This document shows, in pieces, positions 58,150 through 64,000 of a stretch of 64,000 nucleotides of DNA. The stretch covers positions 46,078 through 110,077 of the forward strand of contig JAKPQE010000110.1 of the NCBI GenBank assembly GCA_029572955.1, in the 5' to 3' direction. A program made the translations under genes and the position numbers. Every line of letters starts with the position of its first letter. Position 1 is the first letter of the stretch. The notes below the pieces were generated by a model. The model was not told where the DNA came from and searched no databases. It was given only the letters and a program-made list of their open reading frames with translations. Source of the stretch: Pseudomonadota bacterium (GTDB lineage Bacteria; Pseudomonadota; Alphaproteobacteria; Rhizobiales; JAKPQE01).

Positions 58150-58680
58150 GTGCGAATCATGGAGACATCCCTCGGCCGGCTCGCCGGCGCGCTCACCCTC
58201 GCCGGCCTCGCGATCGCCGCATCGCTCGGCTCGGCCGGCACGGCGACGGCGCAGGGCACGGTGCGCAGCACCCATGGCGACTGGGAGATCCGCTGCGACA
58301 CGCCGCCCGGCGCCAAGGCCGAACAGTGCGTGCTGATCCAGAACGTGACGGCGGAAGACCGCGACAATGTCGGCCTGTCGGTGATCGTGCTGAAGACCGC
58401 CGATCAGAAGTCGCGCATCCTTCGGGTGCTGGCGCCGCTCGGCGTCCTGCTGCCGACCGGGCTCGGGCTCAAGATCGACGACACCGATGTCGGCCGCGCC
58501 GGTTTCGTGCGCTGCCTGCCGAACGGCTGCATCGCCGAGGTGATCATGGACGACAAGCTCATCGAGCAGCTGAAGACCGGCAAGTCGGCGACCTTCATCG
58601 TCTTCCAGACGCCGGAGGAAGGCATCGGCATTCCGATTTCCCTCAACGGGTTCGCGCCCGGCTACGACGCGTTGCCGTAA
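58150..58680 (+). CDS. Invasion-associated locus B (IalB) family protein
   Basis: 176 residues: signal peptide (about 1-35, ending ATAQG) and a compact IalB domain with STHGDWEIRCDTPPG and a cysteine pair (VRCLPNGCIAE). Periplasmic protein widespread in Rhizobiales; in Bartonella the paralogue affects erythrocyte invasion, which is not implied here. GTG at 58150 with AAGGA upstream is chosen; ATG at 58159 is possible. Confidence 0.85.
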   Translation: MRIMETSLGRLAGALTLAGLAIAASLGSAGTATAQGTVRSTHGDWEIRCDTPPGAKAEQCVLIQNVTAEDRDNVGLSVIVLKTADQKSRILRVLAPLGVLLPTGLGLKIDDTDVGRAGFVRCLPNGCIAEVIMDDKLIEQLKTGKSATFIVFQTPEEGIGIPISLNGFAPGYDALP

Positions 58681-58722
58681 GGGGCCTTGGCGCGCGAGGC
58701 GGGATCCACCGGGGCAGAAGCG

Positions 58723-59040
58723 ATGGCGGCGAGACGGACACGAGGTCGCCGGCTGGCAATTCCCCGGATCGACCGGCTGACAATCCCCCGGCTCAAGCGA
58801 TTGGCGATCCCCCGGATCGACCGGCTGGCGATCCCGCGCCTCGAGACGATCATCCTCGGGATCATTGGCTTCCTCATTCTCTGCCTCGTCGGCCTCTCGG
58901 TCACCGCCATGCTGCAGCGCTCGCCCGAGCCGCAGGTCGAGGCCCTGCCGAAGTCGCACAAGGGCACGACCGTCAAGCGGGTCAAGACGATCACCATCCA
59001 CCCGGAGCCGGCGCCGGAAAAACCGGATGCCGGCCGGTGA
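58723..59040 (+). CDS. Small single-pass membrane protein with octapeptide repeats
   Basis: 105 residues. After nine Arg-rich residues come four tandem eight-residue units of consensus RLAIPRID/E (bases 58750-58845, 24 nt each), followed by a membrane helix (IILGIIGFLILCLVGLSVTAML) and a short Lys/Pro-rich tail. The repeats may form an amphipathic segment at the cytoplasmic face. I do not recognise a family. Lies between ialB and tldD. The ATG at 58723 is used; a TTG at 58687 would extend it. Confidence 0.6.
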   Translation: MAARRTRGRRLAIPRIDRLTIPRLKRLAIPRIDRLAIPRLETIILGIIGFLILCLVGLSVTAMLQRSPEPQVEALPKSHKGTTVKRVKTITIHPEPAPEKPDAGR

Positions 59041-59144
59041 CTTGCGCCCTATCTTAGAGCGAACGAAGTCGCGCGCCGCATCCCCGGATGTCGGCTGAAA
59101 AACTGTTTCGCGCCCCGGCGCGCCAGCAACGGACCGATTGCCTC

Positions 59145-60575
59145 ATGAGCCTTTCCGGAACCTGCGCCCTGATCGAGGCGGCCGGCCTCGACGTCGAGGA
59201 AACCCGGCGGATCGTCGCCGACGCGCTCGAGGGCGCCGACGACGGCGAGCTCTTCGTCGAATATGCCCAGTCCGAATCGCTGATGTTCGACAACGGCCGG
59301 CTGAAGCACGCCAATTTCGACACCGAACAGGGTTTCGGCCTTCGGGCGGTCGCCGGCGAGGCGGCGGGCTATGCCCATTCCGGCGAAATCTCCACCGCCG
59401 CGCTGAAGCGCGCCGCCGATGCCGTCTCCGCCGTCAAGAGCGGCCATGCCGGCAGCTACGCGGCGGCGCCGGCGCGCACCAACCGCTCGCTCTATTCCGA
59501 CGACAATCCGCTCGCCGCGCCGACCTTCGAGGAGAAGGTGAAGCTCCTCGGCGAGATCGATGCCTATGCCCGGGCCGCCGACAGGCGCGTCGTGCAGGTC
59601 ACCGCCTCGGTCGCGGCGAGCTATCAGGCGGTCGACATCCTGCGGGCCGACGGCCACCGGGTCGGCGACATCCGGCCGCTGGTGCGGGTCAACGTGCAGA
59701 TCGTCGTCGAGGAAAACGGACGGCGCGAATCGGGTTCCTACGGCACCGGCGGGCGCGAGGCCTTCTCGCGCTTCCTTGCCGGCGATGCCTGGAAGGCGGT
59801 CGCCGACGAGGCGCTGCGCCAGGCGGTCGTCAACCTCTCGGCGGTGCCGGCGCCGGCCGGCGAGTTCGACGTCGTGCTCGGCCCCGGCTGGCCCGGCATC
59901 CTCCTGCACGAGGCGATCGGCCACGGCCTCGAGGGCGACTTCAACCGCAAGAAGACGTCGGCCTTTTCCGGCCTCATCGGCGAGCGCGTCGCCGCCCCGG
60001 GCGTCACCGTCATCGACGACGGCACGCTGCCGGACCGGCGCGGCTCGCTGACCGTCGACGACGAGGGCACGCCGACCTCGCGCACCGTGCTGATCGAGGA
60101 CGGCATCCTCGTCGGCTACATGCAGGACCGCCAGAACGCGCGGCTGATGGGCATGCAGCCGACCGGCAACGGCCGGCGCCAGTCCTACGCCCACATTCCG
60201 GTGCCGCGCATGACCAACACCTACATGCTCGCCGGCAAGGACGATCCGGACGAGATCATCGCCTCGATCGACAACGGCATCTACGCCGTCTCCTTCGGCG
60301 GCGGCCAGGTCGACATCACCTCGGGCAAGTTCGTCTTTTCCTGCACCGAGGCCTACCGGGTCGAGAAGGGCAGGATCGGCGCGCCGGTGAAGGGCGCGAT
60401 GCTGATCGGCAACGGCCCGGACGTGCTGACCCGGGTGCGGATGATCGGCAACGACATGAAGCTCGATCCGGGCATCGGCACTTGCGGCAAGGCCGGCCAG
60501 GGCGTGCCCGTCGGCGTCGGCCAGCCGACGCTCCGGATCGACAAGATCACCGTCGGCGGCACCGCAGCGGCGTGA
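59145..60575 (+). CDS. tldD: Metalloprotease TldD
   Basis: 476 residues. The zinc motif HEAIGH (His255, Glu256, His260) within LLHEAIGHGLEGDFNRKKTS is intact, as are the family elements VFSCTEAYRVEKGRIGAPV and GTCGKAGQGVPVGVGQPT. With TldE/PmbA it cleaves peptides (microcin processing, CcdA turnover in E. coli). The ATG at 59145 starts close to the conserved region; an ATG at 59088 would add 19 residues. Confidence 0.9.
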   Translation: MSLSGTCALIEAAGLDVEETRRIVADALEGADDGELFVEYAQSESLMFDNGRLKHANFDTEQGFGLRAVAGEAAGYAHSGEISTAALKRAADAVSAVKSGHAGSYAAAPARTNRSLYSDDNPLAAPTFEEKVKLLGEIDAYARAADRRVVQVTASVAASYQAVDILRADGHRVGDIRPLVRVNVQIVVEENGRRESGSYGTGGREAFSRFLAGDAWKAVADEALRQAVVNLSAVPAPAGEFDVVLGPGWPGILLHEAIGHGLEGDFNRKKTSAFSGLIGERVAAPGVTVIDDGTLPDRRGSLTVDDEGTPTSRTVLIEDGILVGYMQDRQNARLMGMQPTGNGRRQSYAHIPVPRMTNTYMLAGKDDPDEIIASIDNGIYAVSFGGGQVDITSGKFVFSCTEAYRVEKGRIGAPVKGAMLIGNGPDVLTRVRMIGNDMKLDPGIGTCGKAGQGVPVGVGQPTLRIDKITVGGTAAA

Positions 60576-60725
60576 GGCCGGGACCGATCGGTCCGCCGTC
60601 CTGCCAACCCTCTTCGCCGTCCCGGGCCTTGCCCCGGCGGGAGCGCGAACTTGTCGTGCGGAGCGGCGGGGGCAAGGCGCCTTCGATCGCTTCGTTGCCC
60701 GCGCTCTCGCGATGTCCTTGCCCGC

Positions 60726-61121
60726 CTAATCCCTGGCGTCGAAATCCTGCTGCGCCTGCAGCATCTTCGGGTGGTTCTGGCGTGCCCAGTGGGCAAGCTC
60801 CTTGGCGTGAACGAGCAACGTTTTGCCGAGCGGCGTCAGCGCATAATAGACGCTCGGCGGCACGGTCGGCACAACGGTTCGGGTGAGCAGGCCATTGCGC
60901 TCCAGTTCGCGCAATGTCCGCGTCAGCATGCGTTGCGAAATGCCGTCGACGTTGCGCTGCAATTCGCTGAACCGCCTGGTGCCGTCTTCGAGCAGCGAGA
61001 CGACCAGAATGCTCCATTTGTTCCCGACGATATTTAGAACCTCGCGGACCGGGCGGCAGCTTTCCTCGTTGTAGGCGGCGCCGTTCAAAGCAGGAACATC
61101 CTTGTAACCACCTGACATCAC
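60726..61121 (-). CDS. HxlR family transcriptional regulator
   Basis: 131 residues with the HxlR winged helix: CRPVREVLNIVGNKWSILVVSLLEDGTRRFSELQR, ISQRMLTRTLRELERNGLLTRTVVPTVPPSVYYALTPLG. The conserved Cys near the N-terminus is thiol-reactive in homologues that sense quinones or electrophiles. It is divergent from an Old Yellow Enzyme gene, its probable target. Confidence 0.88.
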   Translation of the reverse strand: MMSGGYKDVPALNGAAYNEESCRPVREVLNIVGNKWSILVVSLLEDGTRRFSELQRNVDGISQRMLTRTLRELERNGLLTRTVVPTVPPSVYYALTPLGKTLLVHAKELAHWARQNHPKMLQAQQDFDARD

Positions 61122-61147
61122 TGTGCCTTCTTGTTCAATCCGATGCC

Positions 61148-61177
61148 GGTTACTATTTTCGACCAGGTTATTTTATG
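61148..61177. promoter_or_regulatory. Direct repeats in the hxlR/OYE divergent promoter
   Basis: GGTTACTATTTT (61148-61159) and GGTTATTTTATG (61166-61177) repeat with 18-bp spacing in an A+T-rich stretch. Candidate HxlR binding site or the OYE promoter region. Weak. Confidence 0.35.
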
Positions 61178-61203
61178 GCACTAACTAACAGAAGGAAAGT
61201 GGT

Positions 61204-62286
61204 GTGGAAAAGCTCCTAACCCCCGTCGAGATCGGGCGCTACAAGCTCCGCAACCGTGTCGTCATGGCGCCGATGACGCGCAGCCGCGCCGAAGCCGACG
61301 GCACCCCGGGCGACCTCGTCGTCGAATATTACCGGCAACGGGCCGGCGTCGGCCTGATCGTCGCCGAAGGCACCCAGCCCTCGGCGGACGGGCAGGGTTA
61401 TCCGATGACGCCCGGCATCTACACCGACGCCCATATCGCGGGGTGGCGGAAGGTGGCGGCAGCCGTGCACGACAAGGGCGGACATGTCTTCGTCCAGATC
61501 ATGCATGCGGGGCGCGTATCGCATCCGGACAACACGCCGCATCATCGTCAGGGCGTTGCGCCGTCGGCCATCGCGCCCGGGGTCCAGACGTTCACGATGG
61601 CCGGGATGCAGGATATTCCCGAACCGCGCGCTCTGAGTGCCGAGGAAATCCAGCAGACCATCGCCGATTTTGCCAAGGCAGCGAAATGCGCCGTTGCGGC
61701 CGGGGCCGACGGCGTCGAGATTCACGGAGCCAACGGCTATCTCATCCAACAGTTCCTTGCGCCGAACGCCAACCGCCGCAGCGATGCCTATGGCGGCTCG
61801 ATCGAGAATCGGGCGCGATTCGCCATCGACGTGGCGAAAGCCGTGGCACAGGAGATCGGCGCCGATCGGACGGGCATCCGCCTGTCGCCCGGCTCGACGC
61901 TGCAAGGCATCGACGAAGGCGACGAGGGTCTCGATCTCTATCGCTATCTCGTCGGCGAACTGAACAGGCTCGGTCTTGCCTATTTGCACATCCTGCACAC
62001 CGGCAATGACGCGCTCCTCGCCGAAATCCGCGGGCTCTGGCAGCAGCCGCTGATCCTCAACCGTCCCGGCCGTCCGCGCGCGGACTTCGGTTCGGATGTG
62101 GCAACGGGCCTGGCGGAGCTCGAATCCTACGGCCAGATGGTTCTGGCAAATCCGGATTTCATCGAACGCCTGAAGGCCGATGCGCCGATGAACGAGGCCG
62201 ACGGCCGCACGTTCTACGGCGGCACGGAGCAGGGCTATACGGACTATCCGACGATGGCCGGGCCGAATGCGGCCTCGTCCGGCTAA
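61204..62286 (+). CDS. Old Yellow Enzyme family alkene reductase (NemA-like)
   Basis: 360 residues. FMN/NADH oxidoreductase barrel with MAPMTRSRA, EGTQPSADGQGYPMTPGIY, VQIMHAGRVSHP, GVEIHGANGYLIQQFLAPNANRRSDAYGGSIENR. It reduces activated C=C bonds of enones or maleimides and related electrophiles. GTG start with AGAAGGAAAG upstream. Regulated presumably by the divergent HxlR protein. Confidence 0.92.
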   Translation: MEKLLTPVEIGRYKLRNRVVMAPMTRSRAEADGTPGDLVVEYYRQRAGVGLIVAEGTQPSADGQGYPMTPGIYTDAHIAGWRKVAAAVHDKGGHVFVQIMHAGRVSHPDNTPHHRQGVAPSAIAPGVQTFTMAGMQDIPEPRALSAEEIQQTIADFAKAAKCAVAAGADGVEIHGANGYLIQQFLAPNANRRSDAYGGSIENRARFAIDVAKAVAQEIGADRTGIRLSPGSTLQGIDEGDEGLDLYRYLVGELNRLGLAYLHILHTGNDALLAEIRGLWQQPLILNRPGRPRADFGSDVATGLAELESYGQMVLANPDFIERLKADAPMNEADGRTFYGGTEQGYTDYPTMAGPNAASSG

Positions 62287-62295
62287 AGCAAAATC

Positions 62296-62319
62296 CGAAA
62301 GAGTCGATCGACTTTTTCG
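62296..62319. terminator. Hairpin after the OYE gene
   Basis: The self-complementary AGTCGATCGACT (62302-62313) extends over CGAAAG and its partner TTTTTCG side to a 24-nt structure. It stands about 10 bp after the stop codon; the U-run is inside the stem. Possible terminator. Confidence 0.5.
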
Positions 62320-62349
62320 ACCAGATCTTGCTCCAGCTGTTTGAATCCG

Positions 62350-62397
62350 GAGCGATTTCTCGTCAACCGAACGATTCGGTCCGGTCGCAAATCGCTC
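62350..62397. repeat. Nested inverted repeats (possible REP/RIME-like element)
   Basis: GAGCGATTT (62350-62358) pairs with AAATCGCTC (62389-62397), and inside it ACCGAA (62366-62371) with TTCGGT (62375-62380). It looks like a palindromic intergenic element of the kind dispersed in Rhizobiales genomes. Only one copy is seen in this window. Confidence 0.45.
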
Positions 62398-62620
62398 TGG
62401 CAGATCACCGGTCGGCGGCGGCCGGCCGGCGCTTCCCACCGACAGGACCAGCGGCGGCGGCGTGCGGGCCGCCGCCGTCACAAACGCCTCGTAACCGCCG
62501 GTGGGCTTCCCCATATCAGGACACGGCCGCGGCCAGGGAGCCTCCTTGCCGGATTGACCGGGTGCGGGCGGCCTGCACAAGATGCTCGCGTGGACTTGCG
62601 AGCGAGGGGAGAAGCTGGGA

Positions 62621-63628
62621 ATGATCGATCTTTACCAGATGATGATGCAGGCGCAGGGCGGCTATGCGGTCGACAACCTGGCGCGGCAGTTCGGCCTCTC
62701 CCGCGAGCAGGCGGAGGCGGCGGTTTCGGCGCTCCTGCCGGCCTTCTCGACGAGCCTCAAGCGCAACACCGACCAGCCCGGCGACCTTTCGGCCTTCCTC
62801 AACGCCCTCGGCTCGGGCCGCCATATGGACTACTACGAGAACGCCATGGCCGCCTTCACGCCGCAGGCGATGATGGAAGGCAACGGCATTCTCGGCCATC
62901 TTTTCGGCAGCCCGGAGGTGAGCCGCGCGGTCGCCGCGCAGGCGGCGGCGACGACCGGCCTCGGCCAGGCGATCCTGAAGCAGATGCTGCCGGTCATCGC
63001 CTCGATGATCATGGGCGGCCTCTTCAAGAACATGGGCGGCGCCGGCGGCCAGGGCGGCTTCCTCGGCACGCTGATCGAGAACATGCTGAAGGGCGGCCTT
63101 GCCGGCATGGGCGGCAACGCGCCGCAGACACGGCGGGCCGGCGCCGACAATCCGTTCGGCGACATGCTCGACCAGATGATGGGCGGCGGCGCCCGCCAGG
63201 GCGGCGGTTCCGGCCGCAGCGCCGCGCCGGACAATCCCTTCGGCGACATCCTCGACCAGATGTTCGGCGGTGGCGCGCGCCAGGGCGGCGGCAGCGGCCA
63301 GCGCCAGGGCGGGGCGCCCGACAACCCCTTCGGCGACATCCTCGACCAGATGTTCGGCGGCGGTGCCCGGCAGGGCGGCAGCAGCGGCCAGCGCCAAGGC
63401 GGGGCGCCCGACAATCCGCTCGGCGACATCTTCGACCAGATGTTCGGCGGCGGCCAGCGCCGCGCCGAGGCGCCGGCGCCCGATGCCGAGCCGGAAGCGC
63501 CGAGCAGCCCGCGCGGCAAGGATATCTTCGGCGAGATGTTCGAGGCCGGGCGCCAGGTGCAGAAGGATTACCAGAAAAACATCGACGACATCTTCGATGC
63601 CTATCTGGAGGGAATGCGCCGGCGCTGA
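62621..63628 (+). CDS. DUF937 domain protein with C-terminal tandem repeats
   Basis: 335 residues. N-terminal DUF937 helical domain (MIDLYQMMMQAQGGYAVDNLARQFGLS, EAAVSALLPAFSTSLKR) with Ala/Gly/Met-rich helices, then four units of 28-30 residues with consensus DNPFGDILDQMFGGGARQGG. The two central units (from 63230 and 63320) are nearly identical at DNA level, pointing to recent duplication. No signal peptide. Function unknown. An AGGGGAG site precedes the ATG. Confidence 0.8.
   Translation: MIDLYQMMMQAQGGYAVDNLARQFGLSREQAEAAVSALLPAFSTSLKRNTDQPGDLSAFLNALGSGRHMDYYENAMAAFTPQAMMEGNGILGHLFGSPEVSRAVAAQAAATTGLGQAILKQMLPVIASMIMGGLFKNMGGAGGQGGFLGTLIENMLKGGLAGMGGNAPQTRRAGADNPFGDMLDQMMGGGARQGGGSGRSAAPDNPFGDILDQMFGGGARQGGGSGQRQGGAPDNPFGDILDQMFGGGARQGGSSGQRQGGAPDNPLGDIFDQMFGGGQRRAEAPAPDAEPEAPSSPRGKDIFGEMFEAGRQVQKDYQKNIDDIFDAYLEGMRRR
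63146..63463 (+). repeat. Tandem 84-90-bp coding repeats
   Basis: Units start at 63146, 63230, 63320 and 63410; the last is partial. They encode the DNPFGD repeats of the DUF937 protein and keep its frame. Confidence 0.8.
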
Positions 63629-63670
63629 GCCGGCCGTCCGGGCCGAACGCGCGAAGCGCAAAACAGGCGA

Positions 63671-63699
63671 TTGACAAAGGCGAGGCCGGAACTTAAGTG
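63671..63699 (+). promoter_or_regulatory. tRNA-Leu promoter
   Basis: A consensus TTGACA (63671-63676), a 16-17-bp spacer and TTAAGT/TAAGTG at 63693-63699; the tRNA starts at 63713. Confidence 0.7.
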
Positions 63700-63712
63700 T
63701 TCGCTCGCCTTT

Positions 63713-63797
63713 GCCCAGGTGGCGGAATTGGTAGACGCGCAGGTTTCAGGTACCTGTGCCGCGAGGCGTGGAGGTTCGAGTCCTCTCCTGGGCACCA
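63713..63797 (+). tRNA. tRNA-Leu (anticodon CAG)
   Basis: 85 nt including the encoded CCA. Acceptor stem GCCCAGG/CCTGGGC; anticodon stem CAGGT/ACCTG with loop TTCAGGT, anticodon CAG at 63747-63749; long class II variable arm; T loop GGTTCGAGTCC. Reads CTG, the main leucine codon of this high-G+C genome. Confidence 0.95.
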
Positions 63798-63842
63798 ACA
63801 AAGGCTCGCGGGTCCGCCGACCCGAGCCGCCGACGCGACGAC

Positions 63843-63861
63843 AGCCCCGCCTTGCGGGGCT
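63843..63861. other. Hairpin downstream of tRNA-Leu
   Basis: AGCCCCGC-CTT-GCGGGGCT, a perfect 8-bp stem 46 bp after the tRNA. Possible processing or accessory termination structure. Confidence 0.45.
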
Positions 63862-63873
63862 CAGACTGCTGAC

Positions 63874-63901
63874 AAACCCCTGGTGTTGGCCGGGGGTTTT
63901 T
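63874..63901 (+). terminator. Intrinsic terminator of tRNA-Leu
   Basis: AAACCCC pairs with GGGGTTT around a short inner stem-loop, with the T-run TTTTT at 63897-63901. Confidence 0.75.
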
Positions 63902-64000
63902 GATTCAGTGGGTCATGCTGAAGGAACCTGGACCTGAACAACTGGCGATCGAGATGGTGACGCTCGATCAGCTTGTTCCGCGCGATCACCTGTTGCGCCG
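63902..64000 (+). mobile_element. Left end of an IS1182-family insertion sequence (partial)
   Basis: Inferred from the transposase start. The terminal inverted repeat should lie between the tRNA-Leu terminator and the ATG, but cannot be fixed without the right end of the element. Confidence 0.55.
63915..64000 (+). CDS. IS1182-family transposase, N-terminus (cut by window end)
   Basis: The frame reads MLKEPGPEQLAIEMVTLDQL followed by VPRDHLLR, the characteristic N-terminus of IS1182-type transposases (..EMVTL..LVP.DHLLRKID). These are DDE enzymes that move the element; the catalytic part lies outside the window. The ATG lies 14 bp after the tRNA-Leu terminator. Only 28 complete codons are visible, so completeness is unknown. 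Confidence 0.8.
   Translation, partial: MLKEPGPEQLAIEMVTLDQLVPRDHLLR

Larger units (their letters stand above)
62287..62620. other. 334-bp intergenic region with structured element
   Basis: Contains the hairpin above and a nested inverted repeat (62350-62397). The part from about 62400 to 62620 is G+C-rich with no support for a gene. Confidence 0.5.

Noticed and set aside
58750..58845. 24-bp tandem repeats
   Set aside because: Not CRISPR or an iteron origin: they are in frame within a membrane protein gene and imperfect at synonymous positions.
63146..63463. Regular repeats that look like a small array
   Set aside because: Not CRISPR: the repeats are adjacent without unique spacers, keep the reading frame and encode protein repeats.

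Overview
The window is a high-G+C chromosomal segment (C/G-ending codons throughout) of an alphaproteobacterium, most likely of the order Hyphomicrobiales (Rhizobiales). This is inferred from the ligase-associated repair genes, the ctaC-ctaD-ctaB-small protein-ctaG-ctaE-DUF983-surf1 oxidase cluster, an IalB-family protein next to tldD, TRAP transport and an FNR/FixK-type box. I cannot name a genus. Coding density is about 90% and most of the window is ordinary core genome. No CRISPR array, prophage, secretion system or recognisable defence island is present. The only mobile DNA is the start of an IS1182-type transposase at the right edge.

Layout. 1-8.2 kb: end of a Sel1/peptidoglycan-binding protein, a PdeM nuclease and DEXH helicase pair, a TPR methyltransferase, a membrane diguanylate cyclase, xseA and a TetR regulator. 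8.4-15.9 kb: an accessory catabolic cluster on the minus strand (N-formylglutamate amidohydrolase-like enzyme, TRAP transporter dctQ-dctM-dctP, glutamine-synthetase-like enzyme), with a divergent RpiR regulator and a DapA-type aldolase/lyase carrying operator-like palindromes. 16.2-22.6 kb: an acyl-CoA dehydrogenase, a PDC-sensor protein, a TetR regulator that has lost its DNA-binding domain, and a large indolepyruvate:ferredoxin-oxidoreductase-type enzyme. 22.8-30.2 kb: a thioester-bearing bacterial alpha-2-macroglobulin and its partner PbpC. 30.2-31.9 kb: two unrecognised genes.

32.2-42.5 kb is the classical translation/RNA operon rimP-nusA-ylxR-infB-rbfA-truB-rpsO-pnp, read on the minus strand behind a promoter and a leader with an apparent premature terminator. 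42.6-51.2 kb holds a small secreted protein, putA, recF-dnaN (without dnaA), purD and a patatin-like lipase. 51.3-57.8 kb is the aa3 cytochrome c oxidase operon with its assembly factors, and a near-perfect FNR/FixK box lies upstream of ctaC. 58.1-60.6 kb carries ialB, a repeat-bearing membrane protein and tldD. 60.7-62.3 kb is a divergent HxlR regulator and Old Yellow Enzyme pair. 62.3-64 kb has a structured intergenic element, a DUF937 protein with internal repeats, tRNA-Leu(CAG) with its own promoter and terminator, and the start of the insertion sequence.

The most interesting loose ends are the truncated TetR protein beside an intact-looking operator, the RpiR/TRAP/FGase/GS/DapA cluster of unknown substrate, the rimP leader, and an unrecognised histidine-rich 387-residue protein. 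I found no clearly new multi-gene system. Function assignments rest on recognised motifs and gene order; no searches were run.
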